This document shows positions 46,063 to 59,392 of a DNA stretch of 64,000 bases, piece after piece. Position numbers and translations under genes: made by a program. The notes under the pieces are model-generated. The model was not told the origin of the DNA, ran no database searches, and saw only the letters and a program-made list of their open reading frames with translations. Position 1 is the stretch's first letter. Every line of letters begins with the position of its first letter. The DNA lies in assembly GCA_037176705.1 (NCBI GenBank), contig CM073885.1, positions 162,988,290-163,052,289 of the forward strand. Direction: 5' to 3'. The DNA is from Molossus alvarezi (taxonomy: Eukaryota; Chordata; Mammalia; Chiroptera; Molossidae).

Positions 46063-46749
46063 TGGACATTTTAATTGTGTTCTTTTCATCCATGAACAAG
46101 GTATGTGCTTCCACTTTTTTATATCTTCCTCTCTTTTTTCAATGTCCTATAGTTTTCTGCAAATAGTCCTTTACTTTTTTGGTTCAGTTTATTCCTAGGT
46201 ATCTTAATTTTGTTTGCTGCAATATCAAATGGGATTGTTTTCTTAGTTTCTCTTTCTGTGAGTTCATCATTGGTGAAGAAGAATGCTGTCAATTTCTTGA
46301 CATTACCTTTGTATCATGCTACTTGTGCAAATTCATTGATTAAGTCTAGTAAATGTTTGATGGAGTCTTTGGGGTTTTCTACATATAGTATCACATCATC
46401 TGCGAATAATGACAGTTTCACTTCCTCCTTTCCAATTTGGATCCCTTTTATTTTTGCTCTCAGTCTTATCGCTGTGGTTAAGACTTCCAGTTCTATGTTA
46501 AATAACAGTGGCGAAAGTGGGCATCCCTATCTTATTCCTGTTCTTAAGAGAAATGCTTTAAATATTTGTCCATTGAGTATGATGTTGGCTGTATGTCTTT
46601 CATATATGGCCTTTATTATGTTGAGATATGATCCCTCTATTCCCACATTGCTGATGTTTCTATCAGAAATGGATGCTGGATTTCGTCAAAGGCTTCTTCA
46701 GCATCTATTGATAAGATCATGTGGACTGTATTTATGTGGTGTATCATGT

Positions 46750-46968
46750 TTATTGATTTGCAAATATTGTACCAGCCTTGCATCCCTGGGATGAATCCAC
46801 TTGGTCATGGTGAATAATTTTTTTGATGTGTTGCTGGGTCCGATTTGCCAGTATTTTGTTCAGGATTATGGCGTCTATGTTCATCAGGGATATTGGCCTG
46901 TAGTTTTCTTTCTTTGTAATGTCTTTTTCTGGTTTTGGAATTAGAATTATGCTGGCCTCATAAAACAA
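46750..46968 (-). pseudogene. L1 ORF2p reverse-transcriptase remnant
   Basis: Encodes [20 protein letters not shown] followed by [19 protein letters not shown], the conserved RT block 1/2 of L1. It is only one open fragment of a broken RT domain. Confidence 0.92.
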
Positions 46969-47659
46969 GTCTGGAAGTCTTCCTTCTTCTTAAATTTTTT
47001 GAAACAGTTTGATGAGAATAGGTGTTAGTTCTTTTTTAAATGTTTGGTAAAACTCCCCCGTAAAGCCATCTAGACCTGGGCTTTTGTTTGCTGGGAGAGT
47101 CTTGATTACATCTTCAATTTCTTTGTTGTTATTGGTCTGTTCAAGTTTTGTATGTCTTCCCAGTCCAGTTTTGGGAGACTGTGTGTTTCTAGCAATTTTT
47201 CCATTTTGCTTAGATACTTAAATTCGTTGCCATATAATTGTTCATAGTAGTTGTTAACGATCTTTGGTATTTCTGTGGTATCAGTTGTTACTTGTCTTTC
47301 ATTTCTGATTGTGTGTATTTGGGTTCTCTCTGTTTCTTGGTGAATCTAGCTAATGGACCCTTAATCTTGTTTATTCTTTTGAAACACCAGCTCTTTGTTT
47401 CATCGATCCTTTGAATTGTTTTTTATTTTTTATTTTTGGTCTCTATGTTATTTATTTCTGCTGTGATCTTTGCTATTTCCTTCCTTTTACCTGCTCTGGG
47501 GTTTTCTTTTTGTTTTTGTTTTTTTCTAGTTCTTTAAGTTGTGAGGTTAGATAGACTATTCGAGATTTTTCTTGCTTCTTGAGGTAGGTCTGTACTGCTA
47601 TGAACTTCCCTCTCAAAACTGCTTTTGCTGTATCCCGTAGGTTTTGTGTTATTGTGTGT

Positions 47660-48070
47660 TCATTTGTCTAGTGTTTCTTTTAGAGTCTCTGTTTCCTTGC
47701 TAATTTTTTGTCTACAGGATCTATCCAGTGATGTCAGTGGGGTGCTGAAGTCCCCTGCTATGATTATATTGCTATCGATTTCTCCTTTGAGGTCTTCCAG
47801 AAAATTTTTAATATATTTTGGTGCTCTTATATTGGGTGCATATATGTTTAACAAGGTTGTATCTTCCCGTTGAATAGGTTCTTTCAATATTATGTAGTGG
47901 TCTTCTTTGTCTCTAGTTATGGCATTCATTTTGAAATCAATTTTATCAGATATGAAGATTGCTACCCCAACTTTTTTTTCCTTTCTGTTTGCTTGGAAGA
48001 TTTTTTCCCATCCCTTCACTTTCAACCTATGTGAGTCTTCTGTTGTGAGGTGGTCTCTTGTAAACAACAT
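47660..48070 (-). pseudogene. L1 ORF2p endonuclease remnant
   Basis: A 136-codon stretch with DKIDFKMNAITRDKEDHYII, NIYAPNIRAPKYIKNFLEDL and ...NIIIAGDFSTPLTSLDRS, the APE-type endonuclease of L1. Reading frame is lost further 3'. Confidence 0.92.
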
Positions 48071-48796
48071 ACAGATGAGTCATGCTTTCTTATCCAATCA
48101 GTTACTCTGTGTGTTTTTATCAGAGAATTCAATCCAATTATATTTAAGGTGATTATTGATATGTACTTATTTGTTGCCATTTTTGTTTAGTGTGATTATA
48201 TTTTTCTTTCTGTTTTTCCTGATAATTACAGCAGTCCTTTTAACATTTCTTGCAGTGCTGGTTTGGTGCTAATGTATTCCCTTAGCCTTTTTTTTTGTCT
48301 GGAAAGCTCTTTGACCTTCTATTTTGAATGATAGCCTTGCTGGGTAGAGTAGTCTTGGATTCAGATCCTTGTTTTCATGACCTTGATTACCTCATGCCAT
48401 TCCCTTCTGGCCTGTAATGTTTCTGTTGAGAAGTCAGCTGAGAGCCTCATGGGGTTTCCTTTGTAGGTAACCTGTTGCTTATCTCTTGCTGCTTTTAGGA
48501 TTCTCTCTTTGTCTTGAATTTTTGGCATTTTGATTAGTATGTGTCTTGGTGTGGGCCTGTTTGGATTCCTCTTACTTGGGGCACTCTGTGCTGCTTCAAC
48601 TTGAATGCCTTCTTTTTAAATCAAATTAGGGAAGTTTTCTGTCACTCTTTCTTCAAATATATTCTCTATGCCTTGCTCATTTTCTTCTTTGGGGACTCCT
48701 ATGATGCAAATATTATTATGTTCCCAGTTGTCCCACAGTTCTCTTAAGCTGTCTTCCTGTTTTTTAATCATTTTTTTCTTTTGGTTTTCTGAATGG

Positions 48797-49147
48797 TTAA
48801 TTTTTTTCTACTCTGTCTTCTAATTCACTGATCCGGTCCTTTGCTTCCTCTACTCTGCGGTTTAGACCTTCCAATGTGTTCTTTATTTCTGATATGTCAT
48901 TCTTCACTTCTTCTTGGTGGTTTTTAACTACCAACTGGTTGATTTTCAACATTTCCATGCCTTTACTCATGTTGCTCATGTCCTTACACATGCTGTTGAG
49001 CTTCCTCAAGATCATTGCTCTGAATTCTAGTTCTGTTAAGTGCATCTCATTTATCTCATCTTTGGTAGATGTCTCTTGTTTTTTCATTTGGGTTTTGTTT
49101 CTGTGTTTCACCATTTTGGCTATCACAGTGGGCTTTGAGCCTGCCAA
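48797..49147 (-). pseudogene. L1 ORF1p N-terminal and coiled-coil remnant
   Basis: A 116-codon stretch with LRKLNSMCKDMSNMSKGMEM and RVEEAKDRISELEDRVEKN, a typical ORF1 coiled coil. Its RRM part (to about 48160) is in other frames. Confidence 0.9.
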
Positions 49148-49929
49148 GTTTTCCCTGTGGGCGTTGGTGTTGTTTGTGGCTCACTCTTCTGGGTTTGGAT
49201 GAGGCAGGGAGGACCCACGTTAAACACCACTGTCGAGTCTTACTTTCCTGGTTAGAGTTGCTAGCCCAGGAATGGTACAGTTATCCTCTAGCTTTTTGCC
49301 TGGAGGTTATCAGTAGCAGTTACTTGAAGAGCCTTGGCTTCTCAGTTGAGTGAAAAACTCCCTCAGGTGTTCATCATAAGGGGATTTCCCGAGGGTGGGG
49401 CAGATGCTGGTTGTTAATGGGCCTCAATTTGCATTTCAGTGGCCACCCGGTGGGGTTGAATCTCCAAGGGAGGGGCTGCTGCCTCTCTCCAGAGCCCTGG
49501 GAAGAAGAAAGATGACCACCATGCTGCATGGCTACAACTCAGCAAAAGCTCTGAGCACCCTCAAAATCCCAAGTGTCCCCATAGAGTTCCAGTCCAGTGC
49601 GCCTCCCTCTGCCAGAGTCCAAGGTGAGTGGCTGTGGCTATTGTAGCATTGTTCCCGGCTCTGCGCTGTGGAGCCACTTGGGAGTTTAACCCAAGGGCGC
49701 TGCTCACAGCTAAGTCCACTGCAGTGTCTGGGCTCCCAGCCCACCTCTTGCACCTCCGCAAACATACCAGGATCTAGTCAGCGTCCCTGGTTATATGGTC
49801 CTCCAAGCTGCTTTTCTGTTGCTTTTTCCTGAAAATGTGTCTCTATTTTGGTTTTAATTCCAGTTTGGTCCTGGGAGATGGTCTGTGTACCTTCTATTCG
49901 GTCTGCTGCCATTTTGTAATCTCTGCAAC

Positions 49930-50146
49930 TGAGGGCATTTTTGCATTTATCTTCAGATAGAGTGGGAGAAAGACAGAGAGAGAAGCATCAATGTGAGAGA
50001 GACACATCAAGTGGTTGCCACCCACATGATCCCAACCACGGCCGGGGACAAACTGCAACCAAGGTACATACCCTTAGTGGGAACAGAACCCGGGACTCTC
50101 TGGTCCACAGGCCAATGCTCTACTGCTCAGCCAAACAGGCCAGGGC
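49930..50146 (-). repeat. VES-type SINE, minus orientation
   Basis: Has gagggcatttttgcattta, cttcagatagagtgggaga and ends at ctcagccaaacaggccaggg, directly beside the L1 5' end. Confidence 0.93.
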
Positions 50147-51089
50147 AATACAAACATATTTTTAAAAAGTTCACAAGCTAACATGTTTTTTAAGGTAATG
50201 TTCTCATTCAAGGTTAGTTAAAGACCTGGCCAAAAGTATGGCTTGTGCTAGTAAATTTGAGGTTAAAGTTCTGTCATATGTAAAGACATAATTAACTTTT
50301 CTGTGCTGGTTAGGACACGTGAGTGAATGAGCCCCTAGGCCGTGAAGATGACCATCAGGGGCTGTTGCAGATGATTCCCGGAGCACGCCCACGGGGCTGT
50401 GGGTGCTGTGCACTGGTTTTCTCAGAGACCAGCTGACCACGAAGCCTGGTGTGGGGTTTAGGCTGTCCACCCCAACTTGGCATCATCCAAGACAAGCCTA
50501 AGTGTCAGAGTGGAGATGGAGACCATGTTCCAAAGTCATAGGTCCATGAGGCAAGTGCTCCGGAGGGCAACCACCCTTTAAATGTCATTTTCAGTAGAGA
50601 CTTTCTGAGTTGAAGGCAGAAATAGAGTCTAGATGCTTTTCTAGAGGTAGTTTGCAAGGGGGAACTTATAACTAGGAATTGATCAAAAAAGAACAGTGTT
50701 GGCATCTGTTTGCCAAGGCTTCTCACAAAGATGCTTTCTGTTGCATTTTGGAAGTTTGTCGCTGGTCCTTACAGGTTGCTGTGGAGTAAATGTTCCCTCA
50801 CTTGTAAGAGGAGAAGGGGTAGGAGATGCGTCAGGAGCAGCCGGGTGACGGGGGCCACGATGCCCGGCCTCTCCACCTGTCTGCCTTGTCTGCTCCTTGT
50901 TGACGTTTTACAGAATATGGAAGTGAGAGTTGTGAGTAGTGGTCACTGCCGTTTCCTTGGATTTTGATAAAAAAGAACAAATTGAAGTATCTTTGGCCCA
51001 TTGGACCTTGCATCCCACCTTGCTGCTTTGGATGGGACAGTCAGAAAAAAGTGGTGGGAACTAAAGAGGCAGACCCAAGCCAATTCCTG

Positions 51090-51560
51090 AATAAATGTCA
51101 ACTGGATGATGCTTTGTAATTTGATATTTAGTTGTGATTAACTAGTTAAGCCATTGATGTAATTAGTAGTTGCTTAATTAGAGGAGAATTTGAAGGGTAA
51201 TTTTTTAATTTCAAAGGCTTCTTTGACTAGGTAGATTTCACCTCATATAAAATTCATTTGCATGGAAACGGATTTCTTCAATTGCTTTTTCATAAAGAAT
51301 TCTGCAATTGACACCAAATACAGTTCCATATTATGCAAAGCACTCTCTTTAAAAAAACAAACAAACATAAACCAAAGTGTTCTGATGAATTCATGGAGCT
51401 ATCATGCGGACTCTTTATTTACAATCATCGGAATTTACGCTGTTCTCAGAAATTATGTCTTATTACAGGGTTTATTATTTTTTTTAATGCTAGAGGTGTT
51501 ATCTAATTACACAACAATTAAATGTAATTTATCAGATAGAAATACAGACAACATCAGTAA
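51090..51560. promoter_or_regulatory. Candidate conserved non-coding element
   Basis: AT-rich, repeat-free, and rich in homeodomain-type cores: taattagtagttgcttaatt near 51158 and tctaattacac near 51501. A GATA-type ttatcagata lies near 51529. Composition and repeat absence suggest an enhancer, but nothing here proves it. Confidence 0.25.
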
Positions 51561-53879
51561 TCAGAGGCTCCTGCTCTAAGCACAGACTCTCGGGGGAGGT
51601 GTAGCATGTAATTAGTTTACAGTGTTTACTCTGGAACAAACAGCACCAAATTGTCATCACTTTCCGTTCATCAGCCCAGACACCCTCAGAGAGTGTCTGC
51701 AAAGCTGCACAATGGCCAACATTATCCTCATCGTCACCCACCGTTTTCTCCCAGAGTGGAGGAGGTAAAATGTACTGAGAGGGCAGAGATAAGAAAATGC
51801 ATCTAGTATGGAAGAAAAGAGTTTCAAGTTTCTTTTCTTTGGGGACAGGGAGCAATGAATGTCAAGCCAACTCTTGAGATCCCAGGTTTGGCCGCATGTC
51901 CAAGAAGACTGACTCTGTCTACTCCCCACCCACAGCAGCGTGAGAAAGACACCAGGGATGTGACCTGGGGAGAGCTGGCTTGAGCCTGCGCTGGGACCTC
52001 ACACTCATCTGCCCAAGGCAGGGCAGAGGGCAGAAGCTCTCTCAGGCTGGCTTGCCTGTGTTCCCGCCCCTCCCTGGGCGGAGAAGTGTGCCTGCCTGGG
52101 TGTGTGCCTGGGTGTGGCAGGGTGGTGGACTGTTTTCTCCTTGCCCTGAATCTGCTAGAAATGTTGCATGGAAACCTCATGCACACCCAGATGTGCAGGG
52201 CTGAGTTTGGAAGACCCGTATGCCAAGGCAGAACCTGACTGCCAACAACTAAGTGAAAAGTATGTGTTTGAGAAGCACCCCACTCACACTGTGACTGTCC
52301 GGGTGTACATGTATAGCTGTACCTTCCACGAGGAGGATTCCTTCACCTGCACCGTACACACAATGCGAGAGGGTTTGCTTCCCAGCTGGCAGCCACCTGC
52401 CTGGGTCAAGGTCATGACAAGGAAGCCTCACCTCCACTTCAGTCCCTCCTCCACCCTGCCATCTGGATGAATGGTTTCTCTTAATGCCTTTGCAGTGGCT
52501 AAAAGGGGGACACGGGCCAGACGCACCCACTGCAGAAGGTCTATGCCGTCATTGATGACACAGGAGAAGCACTTACTGTCCGTGGGACTCCTTCGGCTCC
52601 TGTTCTGTCATCTGGCAGCGGGGCGGGAACGTGGGGCCACCATGGGTCAGCTGGGAAGTCAGAGCATTACTCAGCGCTTGGCATTCGGGGCCAAATAGAC
52701 GTCAGCTGTCGTAAAACAGGTATGAACATGGGTGTCTGCTTACAGTGTCCTTGTGTGACCAAGCCTGTTCTGAAATACAGAGTTAGAGCTGTCAGTCCTG
52801 TGATCCGAAAGCACGCAGGTGCTGGGAGATGTTGCCTCGGGCTGAGTGATTCAGGTGCGAGTCGCCCGTTGATCACAAGGTGAGCGGCCAGAGGAGGACG
52901 AGACTCCGCATAAAGCCAGCAAAACATTTCTGCTGAGGAAGGGAGCTGGCAGGATTACCCTGTGGCTGCCTAGGCCTCATGAAAATGACCCACGCATGGC
53001 CAGCTGCATTTCTTCTGGGGGAGCATCCTGGGTCCCAGGCATGGGAGCAGTGTCCCTGAAGAAGTCTTCAGAGTCTTTCCCCACGACATTCTCTGGTCAG
53101 CCAGGCCCTCTGACACCCCTTTTAGAAATGGCTCTCCAGACGCTGGGTCCTGGCACCTTTAACATCCCTTCTTCACCCATCAAAGCTCAATTTCCTTCTC
53201 TTTCTTTTCTTTCCATAATGGAATTTAGTGAGTCATTGAGAAAGGCCAGATGTTGGCAAGGACAACATGTTTGTCTTCCTGGAGGACAGACAGAGCCAGC
53301 TTGGGAGGCCCAGGCTTCTAAACCACAGCTCGCATACCGCTCAAGGGGAAAGGAGATTCCTTCACACAGCACCTTTCTCTTTGGGGCCAGGTAACTTTGC
53401 CTGCTGCAGAGAAGGAGGTGAGGGAGGGTGGAAGGAAGGAAGAAAGAGGCAGTTCTTTTACTGCTGATTGTGTCTGTGTGCACGTGGACACGTATGCATG
53501 TACGCATGTACGACATGTACACAGACTGGGCCGTTGCCACCCATGGTGCTGCGCGAGGTCCGTTCTCCTCGGTCGGTCTTTCCTGTGATCCTGAAAGGAT
53601 GGGGTCATGACCTCAGGAGATGGTGGTTCAGAGGAGTTAGAGACCTGCTGAAGTCGGCTGAGCAAAGTCAGGGCAGGGACATATCACCCCAAGACCAAGC
53701 TCTCGCCATCTCACTGAGACACCTCATAACCAAGTTCAGGGGCTTTTTTTATTCCTTAAGTGGAGAGAACTGAAAAACGGGCATTCTCTGGAGAAAGTTA
53801 CAGAGTGATTGCACATGGTTCTCATGGTTTGTCTTGAAGGAATTTCCCAAAGGAAGAGAGGAAGGTCTTTCTAAACACA

Positions 53880-54200
53880 CAGAAAGAGAACTTTAAGTCC
53901 GGTTCACTTCGTATGATAAGAGGTACATTTGTGTATGTATTTAATATTTAAACACAGGGAATACAGTATTATTCCATATGGGAACCCCAAATCACCGCAT
54001 TTGGAAAATGAAAAATAAATATGTTATCTCCTGTCATTAGTCGGCTATGTTCAAAGGTATTAGGCTGACATTTAATCTGATAACAAATGAAACAGCCCGA
54101 AGAAACCTTTTAAACTCCCAATTTGCTTTTGTTTTTATTGTACTTTTTCTAACAAAATACTATCCCCCAATTGCGGTGTACTGAAATGTTTCAAAGTTTC
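53880..54200. promoter_or_regulatory. Candidate conserved non-coding element
   Basis: Repeat-free sequence without simple repeats and with a complex word pattern (e.g. gtcggctatgttcaaaggta, atttaatctgataacaaatg). No ORF. The call is only a style-based guess. Confidence 0.2.
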
Positions 54201-55439
54201 ATTTTGAGGACATGATTTTATCATGGACTATAAGTCATTCCTCACCCCTGTATCATTCAACACCGTTCTGTGTGTTCTGAGCAGACATTTCCATCTTTAA
54301 GGGACATTTAAACATCACGCAGGTCACACCTCTGCATGTATGTGTGTGTGTATACATATACTTTTCTTTTTTAAGAAGAAAAGCATCACCTTTCTAATCT
54401 GTAGTACAAAGCAAATTACGTAAGTGAAGTGAAGCCTCGTTTGTGTGTTTTGTTGGCTGTTCACCCAGCTTTGTTTGGGGGGAAAGGCAGAATAACTTAC
54501 TTAGTTTGGGTACCAGCTGGGTGTCCCAATACTGGTACTTGTGTTTGGCAGCCTCACTGATGCTCCTGGCGGGACCCTGGAACGCATATAACAGCTCCGC
54601 TGCTCTCTGGATGCCCTGCGACTTCTGCACTGGAATGGCAGTGTCAGCGTAGGTAGCTAGTTACTAATGCAGCTAGTTGTTCACATAAGGAAGAAAGGAA
54701 AAGGAAACTGTTATCAGAGAAATGCGTAGATGGTCTTTCTCCATTGCTAGTGGGAGTGGGGTCTTTACTATATCTCGAGAAAAAGAAATTTTGAGACTCA
54801 TACAGAAGAATGAATGATTTATTTATTAGATGTGGAATTACATCTCTCTGTTTCCAAAGTCCCATTTCCCTTAATCCAGCCCTGGAAGACATGCAGTAGG
54901 GGATTCAGTAGAGCTACAAGAAAGCCAGTGTCCAAAGTTTCCATTCCATGATGGAGCTGGGTCCACTTTAGCATTAGGCTAGTTGTAGTTTATTAGTTGA
55001 CTGTGTGTGGGGTCAACGTGGCTGTGGGCCATGGGGGTGAATGCAGGAGTGAGAGCCCCACAAGCCAGGAGTCAAGTGCAAGCAAGCCAGAGAGCTGAGA
55101 GCCAAGGGTAAGAGAGTTAACTCCTGTTTTTAGGAGATTAAATAATCTCCTATCTTCCTGAGCTTGTAGCGGCCACACTTACTCTGGCCAATGACCGGTT
55201 CCAAGTGTGACTAACAGTCAAGTGCCTTCCCTATATCCCCCAGACTTTACTGGGTATGCATCTAGTCTCCTCTTGTCCAGTCCCCCGCCTCAGGATCTGC
55301 AGGGGATAGACTAGGGGAGTGTCAACTGCAGCTTCCTGGCAAAGCTACACAAATGACATGACTCTACTATTTGGTCTTCCCCTTGCTCTTTTTCTGTTAA
55401 TTATTAACTCAGTTCATGACAATGGTATCAGAACTAAAT

Positions 55440-55629
55440 TGTTTTTGTTTTTTTGTACTGATTGAGAGAGAGAAACATCAATGAGAGAGAACATAATCTA
55501 GCCGCTTCCTGCATGCCCCCCACAGGGGATTGGGCCCACAACCTGGACATGTGCTCAGATCGGGAATGAAACCAGTGACCTCTTGGTGCATGGGTAGTGG
55601 CTCAACCGCTTAGCCACACTGGCCAGGCA
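55440..55629 (-). repeat. Short-subtype SINE with target duplication
   Basis: cagaactaaat flanks it at 55429-55439 and 55630-55640. The body has agagagagaaacatcaatga, gcttcctgcatgccccc and ends ttagccacactggccagg. Confidence 0.94.
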
Positions 55630-55640
55630 CAGAACTAAAT

Positions 55641-56400
55641 CTTAATAAACTGGAAAGATGAAGTACAACACTCCATCTAGTATGATGGTAACCAGACACA
55701 CTCACACACTCCAGGGAACTGCCTGCTAGGAGATTTAATCCTGGTAAAGGATAGAAAAACCAGCCGTGCACTGCTAAAGGCCTTGTACCAGAGGGAGGGG
55801 TGGAAATTACTCTGCTGGGCTCATGCTCAATGACAGTCAGGGTGACAAAACACAGGGGCAGGGCCTAGCCTGGGATCAATCGAAAGGGTAATCAGATAGG
55901 ATAAAGGGCATGAAACCTCAGCAAATTTTTTCTGGGTGGAGGGCCCAACTCAGGACCAGGAAAAATTAGAAATTTGGGTTAGATCATTTGAATGGTTCTT
56001 TGTTCTTTACCTGAACCAAGAAGATCTATGGAGGATTAACAGGAGCCTAGGGGCAGCCCTCTAGAGCCTGCCCACCACTCAGGGGTGGAGAACATCTGAA
56101 CCCTGGGCCTTAAAAGGCCCTCAAAATTAATACCAGCTAACATCACATGCCTCACCAAATTAGCCTTACCAAACTATAGCAAGCTAAAGTTTAAGCTGGT
56201 AATTTTGTAAGGCTGCTGAATTATGTTATAAACATCCAAATGGCCTTTGGCATTGAAAAGGTTCTCCACCCCTGCTCCTGAAGGGTGCATTAATCCCCCT
56301 TAACTCACAATAAAATATTGCTGTCACGTTTGAACTTCTCCAAGAGTGTGCCTTTGAAATTCCTTTCTCATGACACAGCAAAAGAATCCATTACTTTTGC
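55641..56400 (+). repeat. LTR-like segment of unknown family
   Basis: A ccttaaaaggccct box near 56108, an aataaaatattgctg poly(A)-signal-like site near 56310, and a short R/U5-like end (cctttgaaattcctttctca) suggest a solo LTR. No retroviral gene is visible around it. Borders and family are not certain. Confidence 0.35.
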
Positions 56401-56639
56401 CAACAAATGCAGCATTTTGCAACAGCAGATACACACACATGGCGCGTGCGAGTGAGCACACACACACACAGACACACACAGACACACAGGCTATGAGGAA
56501 GCTGCCACTGATCCAAAAGCTGGAGCAGAGACAGACACATCTGCCTCAGAGACCGCAACACCAAAGAACAAAGAGTCCTCCTCTAAACCTGGTCAGGACC
56601 TTGGGCTCATGTATGCCGATATATTAAAATATATGCAAT

Positions 56640-58165
56640 CACATTATGTTAAAGATAAACATAACTCTGTAGTTTTACTGGGGCTCTGAATATTAATTTT
56701 GTATCCTACTATTCTGCCAAATTCACTTGTGAGATCTAGGAGTTTTCTGGTGGGGTCTTCAGGGTTTTCTATGTACAGTATCATGACATCTGCAAATGCC
56801 AGTTTTACTTCCTCCTTTCCAATTTGGATCTTTTTATTTTTTCTTCATGCCTGATTGCTGTGGCTAAGACTTCTAGTAATATGTTAAATAAGAGTGGTGA
56901 AAGCGAGCATCCCTGTCTTGTTCCTGTTCTTAAGGGAAACGTCTTTAGTTTCTGCCCATTGAGTATCATGTTGGCTGTAAGTCTGTCGTATATGGCTTTC
57001 ACTGTGTTGAAATATAATCCTTCTATTCCTACTTTGCTGAATTCTTATCATAAATGGGTGCTGTCTTTTATCAAATGCTTTTTCTGCATGTATTGATATG
57101 ATCATGTGACTTGTATCACTCTCTTCATGTGATGTATCACATTTAGTGATTTGCAAATATTGTACAAACCTTGAATCCCTGTAATAAATCCCACTTGATC
57201 ATGGTGTATAATATTTTTTATGTATTGCTGAATCCAGTTGGCTAACATTTTGTGAGGATTTTAGCATCTATGTTCCTCAGGGATACTGGCCGATAATTTT
57301 CTTTCTTCATAGTGTCTTTATCTGGCTTTGAAATTAGAATAATAGTGGCCTTGTAAAAGAACTTGGATGTCTTCCCTCCTCTTCAAATTTTTTGGAATAG
57401 TTTGAGAAGGATAGGTGTTAGTTCAGGATAGGTGTTAGTTCTTCGTTGAATGTTTGGTACAATTCACCTATGAAGCCATCTGGTCCAGGACTTTTGTTTG
57501 CTGGAATTACTTTGATTAAGACTCCAATTTCATTAGTTGTAATTGGTCTATTCAGGTTTTCTGATTCTTTCTGGTTCAGTTTTGAAAGTCAATATATTTC
57601 TAGGAATTTACCCATCTCCCCAAGTTGTCCAATTTCTTTACATATAGTTGTTCATAGTATTTTAAAATCCTTTGTATTTTTGTGATGTTAGCTGTTACTT
57701 CCCCTTCATTTCTGATTTTATTTATTTGGGTCCTCTCTCTTTTTCTCTTGATAAGTTTGGTTTTATCAACCTTGTTTATCTTTTCAAGGAACCAGCTCTT
57801 GGTTGCATTGATCTTTTGTATTTCTTTTTAAGTCTCTGGGTCATTTATATTTTACTTAGATATTTATGATTGCCTTCATTCTACTTACTCTGGGGTTTTT
57901 TTTTTGTCCCACCCCCCCCCCAGTTCCTTTAGGTGTAGAGTTAGATTGTTTATTTGAGATTTTTCTTGGTTCTTGAGGCAGGTCTGTAATACTATGTAAG
58001 AACTTTACTTTTAGGAAGAATGGTTTTGCTGTGTCCCAAAGATTTCGGGTTGTGTTCATGTTCATTTGTTTCCAGGTAATTTTTGATCTCTTCATTGTTC
58101 TCATTGTTAACCCATCCATTGTTTAACAACACGCTATTTAGCCTCCATGCGTTTGAATGATTTAG
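56640..58165 (-). mobile_element. Inverted 5' part of an L1 (ORF2 RT region)
   Basis: Minus-strand ORF2 covering roughly the end of the endonuclease to the middle of the RT. Open pieces include 56805-57002 ([20 protein letters not shown], the RT block before the catalytic motif) and 57856-58119. Multiple stops. It meets a plus-strand L1 piece head to head at about 58165. Confidence 0.9.
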
Positions 58166-58630
58166 AACAAACAATGGTGCAAACACAGTCTCTTCAATAA
58201 ATGGTGTTGGGAAAATTGGACAGTAAATGCCAAAAAAAAAAAAAATGAAACAAGGCCACCAGTTTACACAAGAATAAACTCAAAATGGATAAATGACTTA
58301 AATGAAAATCACAAAACCATAACAATTCAAGAAGAAAACATAGGCAGTAAAATCTCAGACATCTCTTAGAGCAATCTCAGACATCTCTTCCCTGTATGTC
58401 TCCTAGGGCAAGGAAAATAAAGGAAAAAATAAACAAATGGGACGACATCAAAATTAAATAGTTTCTGCACAGCCAAAGAAACCATCAGCAAAATGAAAAG
58501 AAAACCAACTGTATGGGAGAATATATTCAGCAATGATACACTTGATAAGGGGTTAACTTCCATAATATATAAAGAAATTGAACAAGTCAACACCAGGAAG
58601 ACAAATAATCCAATTACAGAAGGGCAAAGG

Positions 58631-58850
58631 GCCCTGGTCAGTGTGGCTTAGTTGGTTGAGCATCACCCCATGCATCATAAGGTCACCAGTTCAGTTCATG
58701 ATCAGAAACACAAAGGTAGGGGGGAATCCGCAGCTGGGAGGGAGGGTATGGGAGGCAAATGGTTGATGTTTGTCTTTCATATCAATGTGTATCTCTCTCT
58801 CTCCCCTTTCACTCTTCCTCTCTAATGTCAATGAAAACATATTTCAAAAA
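58631..58850 (+). repeat. Short-subtype SINE nested in an L1
   Basis: Head gccctggtcagtgtggctta and tail ctctaatgtcaatgaaaaca. The L1 frame resumes at about 58854 (aatgggcagaaggacctgaa). Confidence 0.92.
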
Positions 58851-59149
58851 CAAAATGGGCAGAAGGACCTGAATAGACATTTCTTCTAAGAGGACATACA
58901 GATGGCCAATGACCACAAAAAAAAATGCTCAACGGCACTAATCATTAGAGAGATGCAAATTAAAACCACAGTGAGATATCACCTCATAGCTGTCAGAATC
59001 ACAATCACCAATAAATCAACCAACAACAGGTGCTGGAGAAGATGTGGAGAAAAGGGAACCCTTAGGTACTGTTGGTGGGAATGCAGGCTAATCCAACCAC
59101 TGTGGAAAACAGTTTGTAGTTTCCTCAGAACATTAAAAATGGAACTGCC

Positions 59150-59392
59150 ACCCTGGCCGGTTTGGATCAGCGGTTAGAGCATTGGCCTGTGGTCCAGAGA
59201 GACCCAGGTTTGGCACCGCTAAGGGCGCATACCTCAGTTGCAGTTTGTCCCCAGCCCTGGTTGGGTTGTGCAGGAGGCAGCCACTCGATGTGTCCCTTTC
59301 AGTTCGATGTTTCTCTCTCTCTCTATCTCTCCTTCCCACTCTATCTGAACAAACAATGGAAAAATGTCCTCAGGCGAGTATTTAACAAAAAG
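59150..59392 (+). repeat. VES-type SINE nested in an L1 with exact target duplication
   Basis: aaaaatggaactgcc flanks it (59135-59149 and 59393-59407), so the L1 ORF2 sequence is restored when it is ignored. Body near consensus. Confidence 0.96.

Larger units (their letters stand above)
44168..49920 (-). mobile_element. Near-full-length L1 LINE, minus strand, inactive, with nested SINE
   Basis: Read on the minus strand it has a 5' UTR (about 49920-49150), an ORF1 remnant, all of ORF2 (about 48070-44400) and a 3' UTR. It is about 5.5 kb without the nested SINE at 45789-46062. Both ORFs are cut by stops and frameshifts, so it is no longer autonomous. It is the best local reference for aligning the other L1 copies. 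Confidence 0.95.
50147..55428. other. Long non-coding stretch without clear interspersed repeats
   Basis: About 5.3 kb free of SINEs and L1. Small ORFs (e.g. 51980-52204, 52168-52470, 52996-53394) show no family resemblance, domain or splice context that I can support. Two parts (51090-51560 and 53880-54200) look like conserved non-coding elements. Confidence 0.5.

Noticed and set aside
46210..46794. 194-residue plus-strand ORF
   Set aside because: Antisense to the L1 RT region of the minus-strand element; low-complexity shadow with no family match.
52168..53394. Several plus-strand ORFs of 75 to 132 residues
   Set aside because: No recognisable family and no coherent exon structure; GC-richer sequence gives longer chance ORFs.
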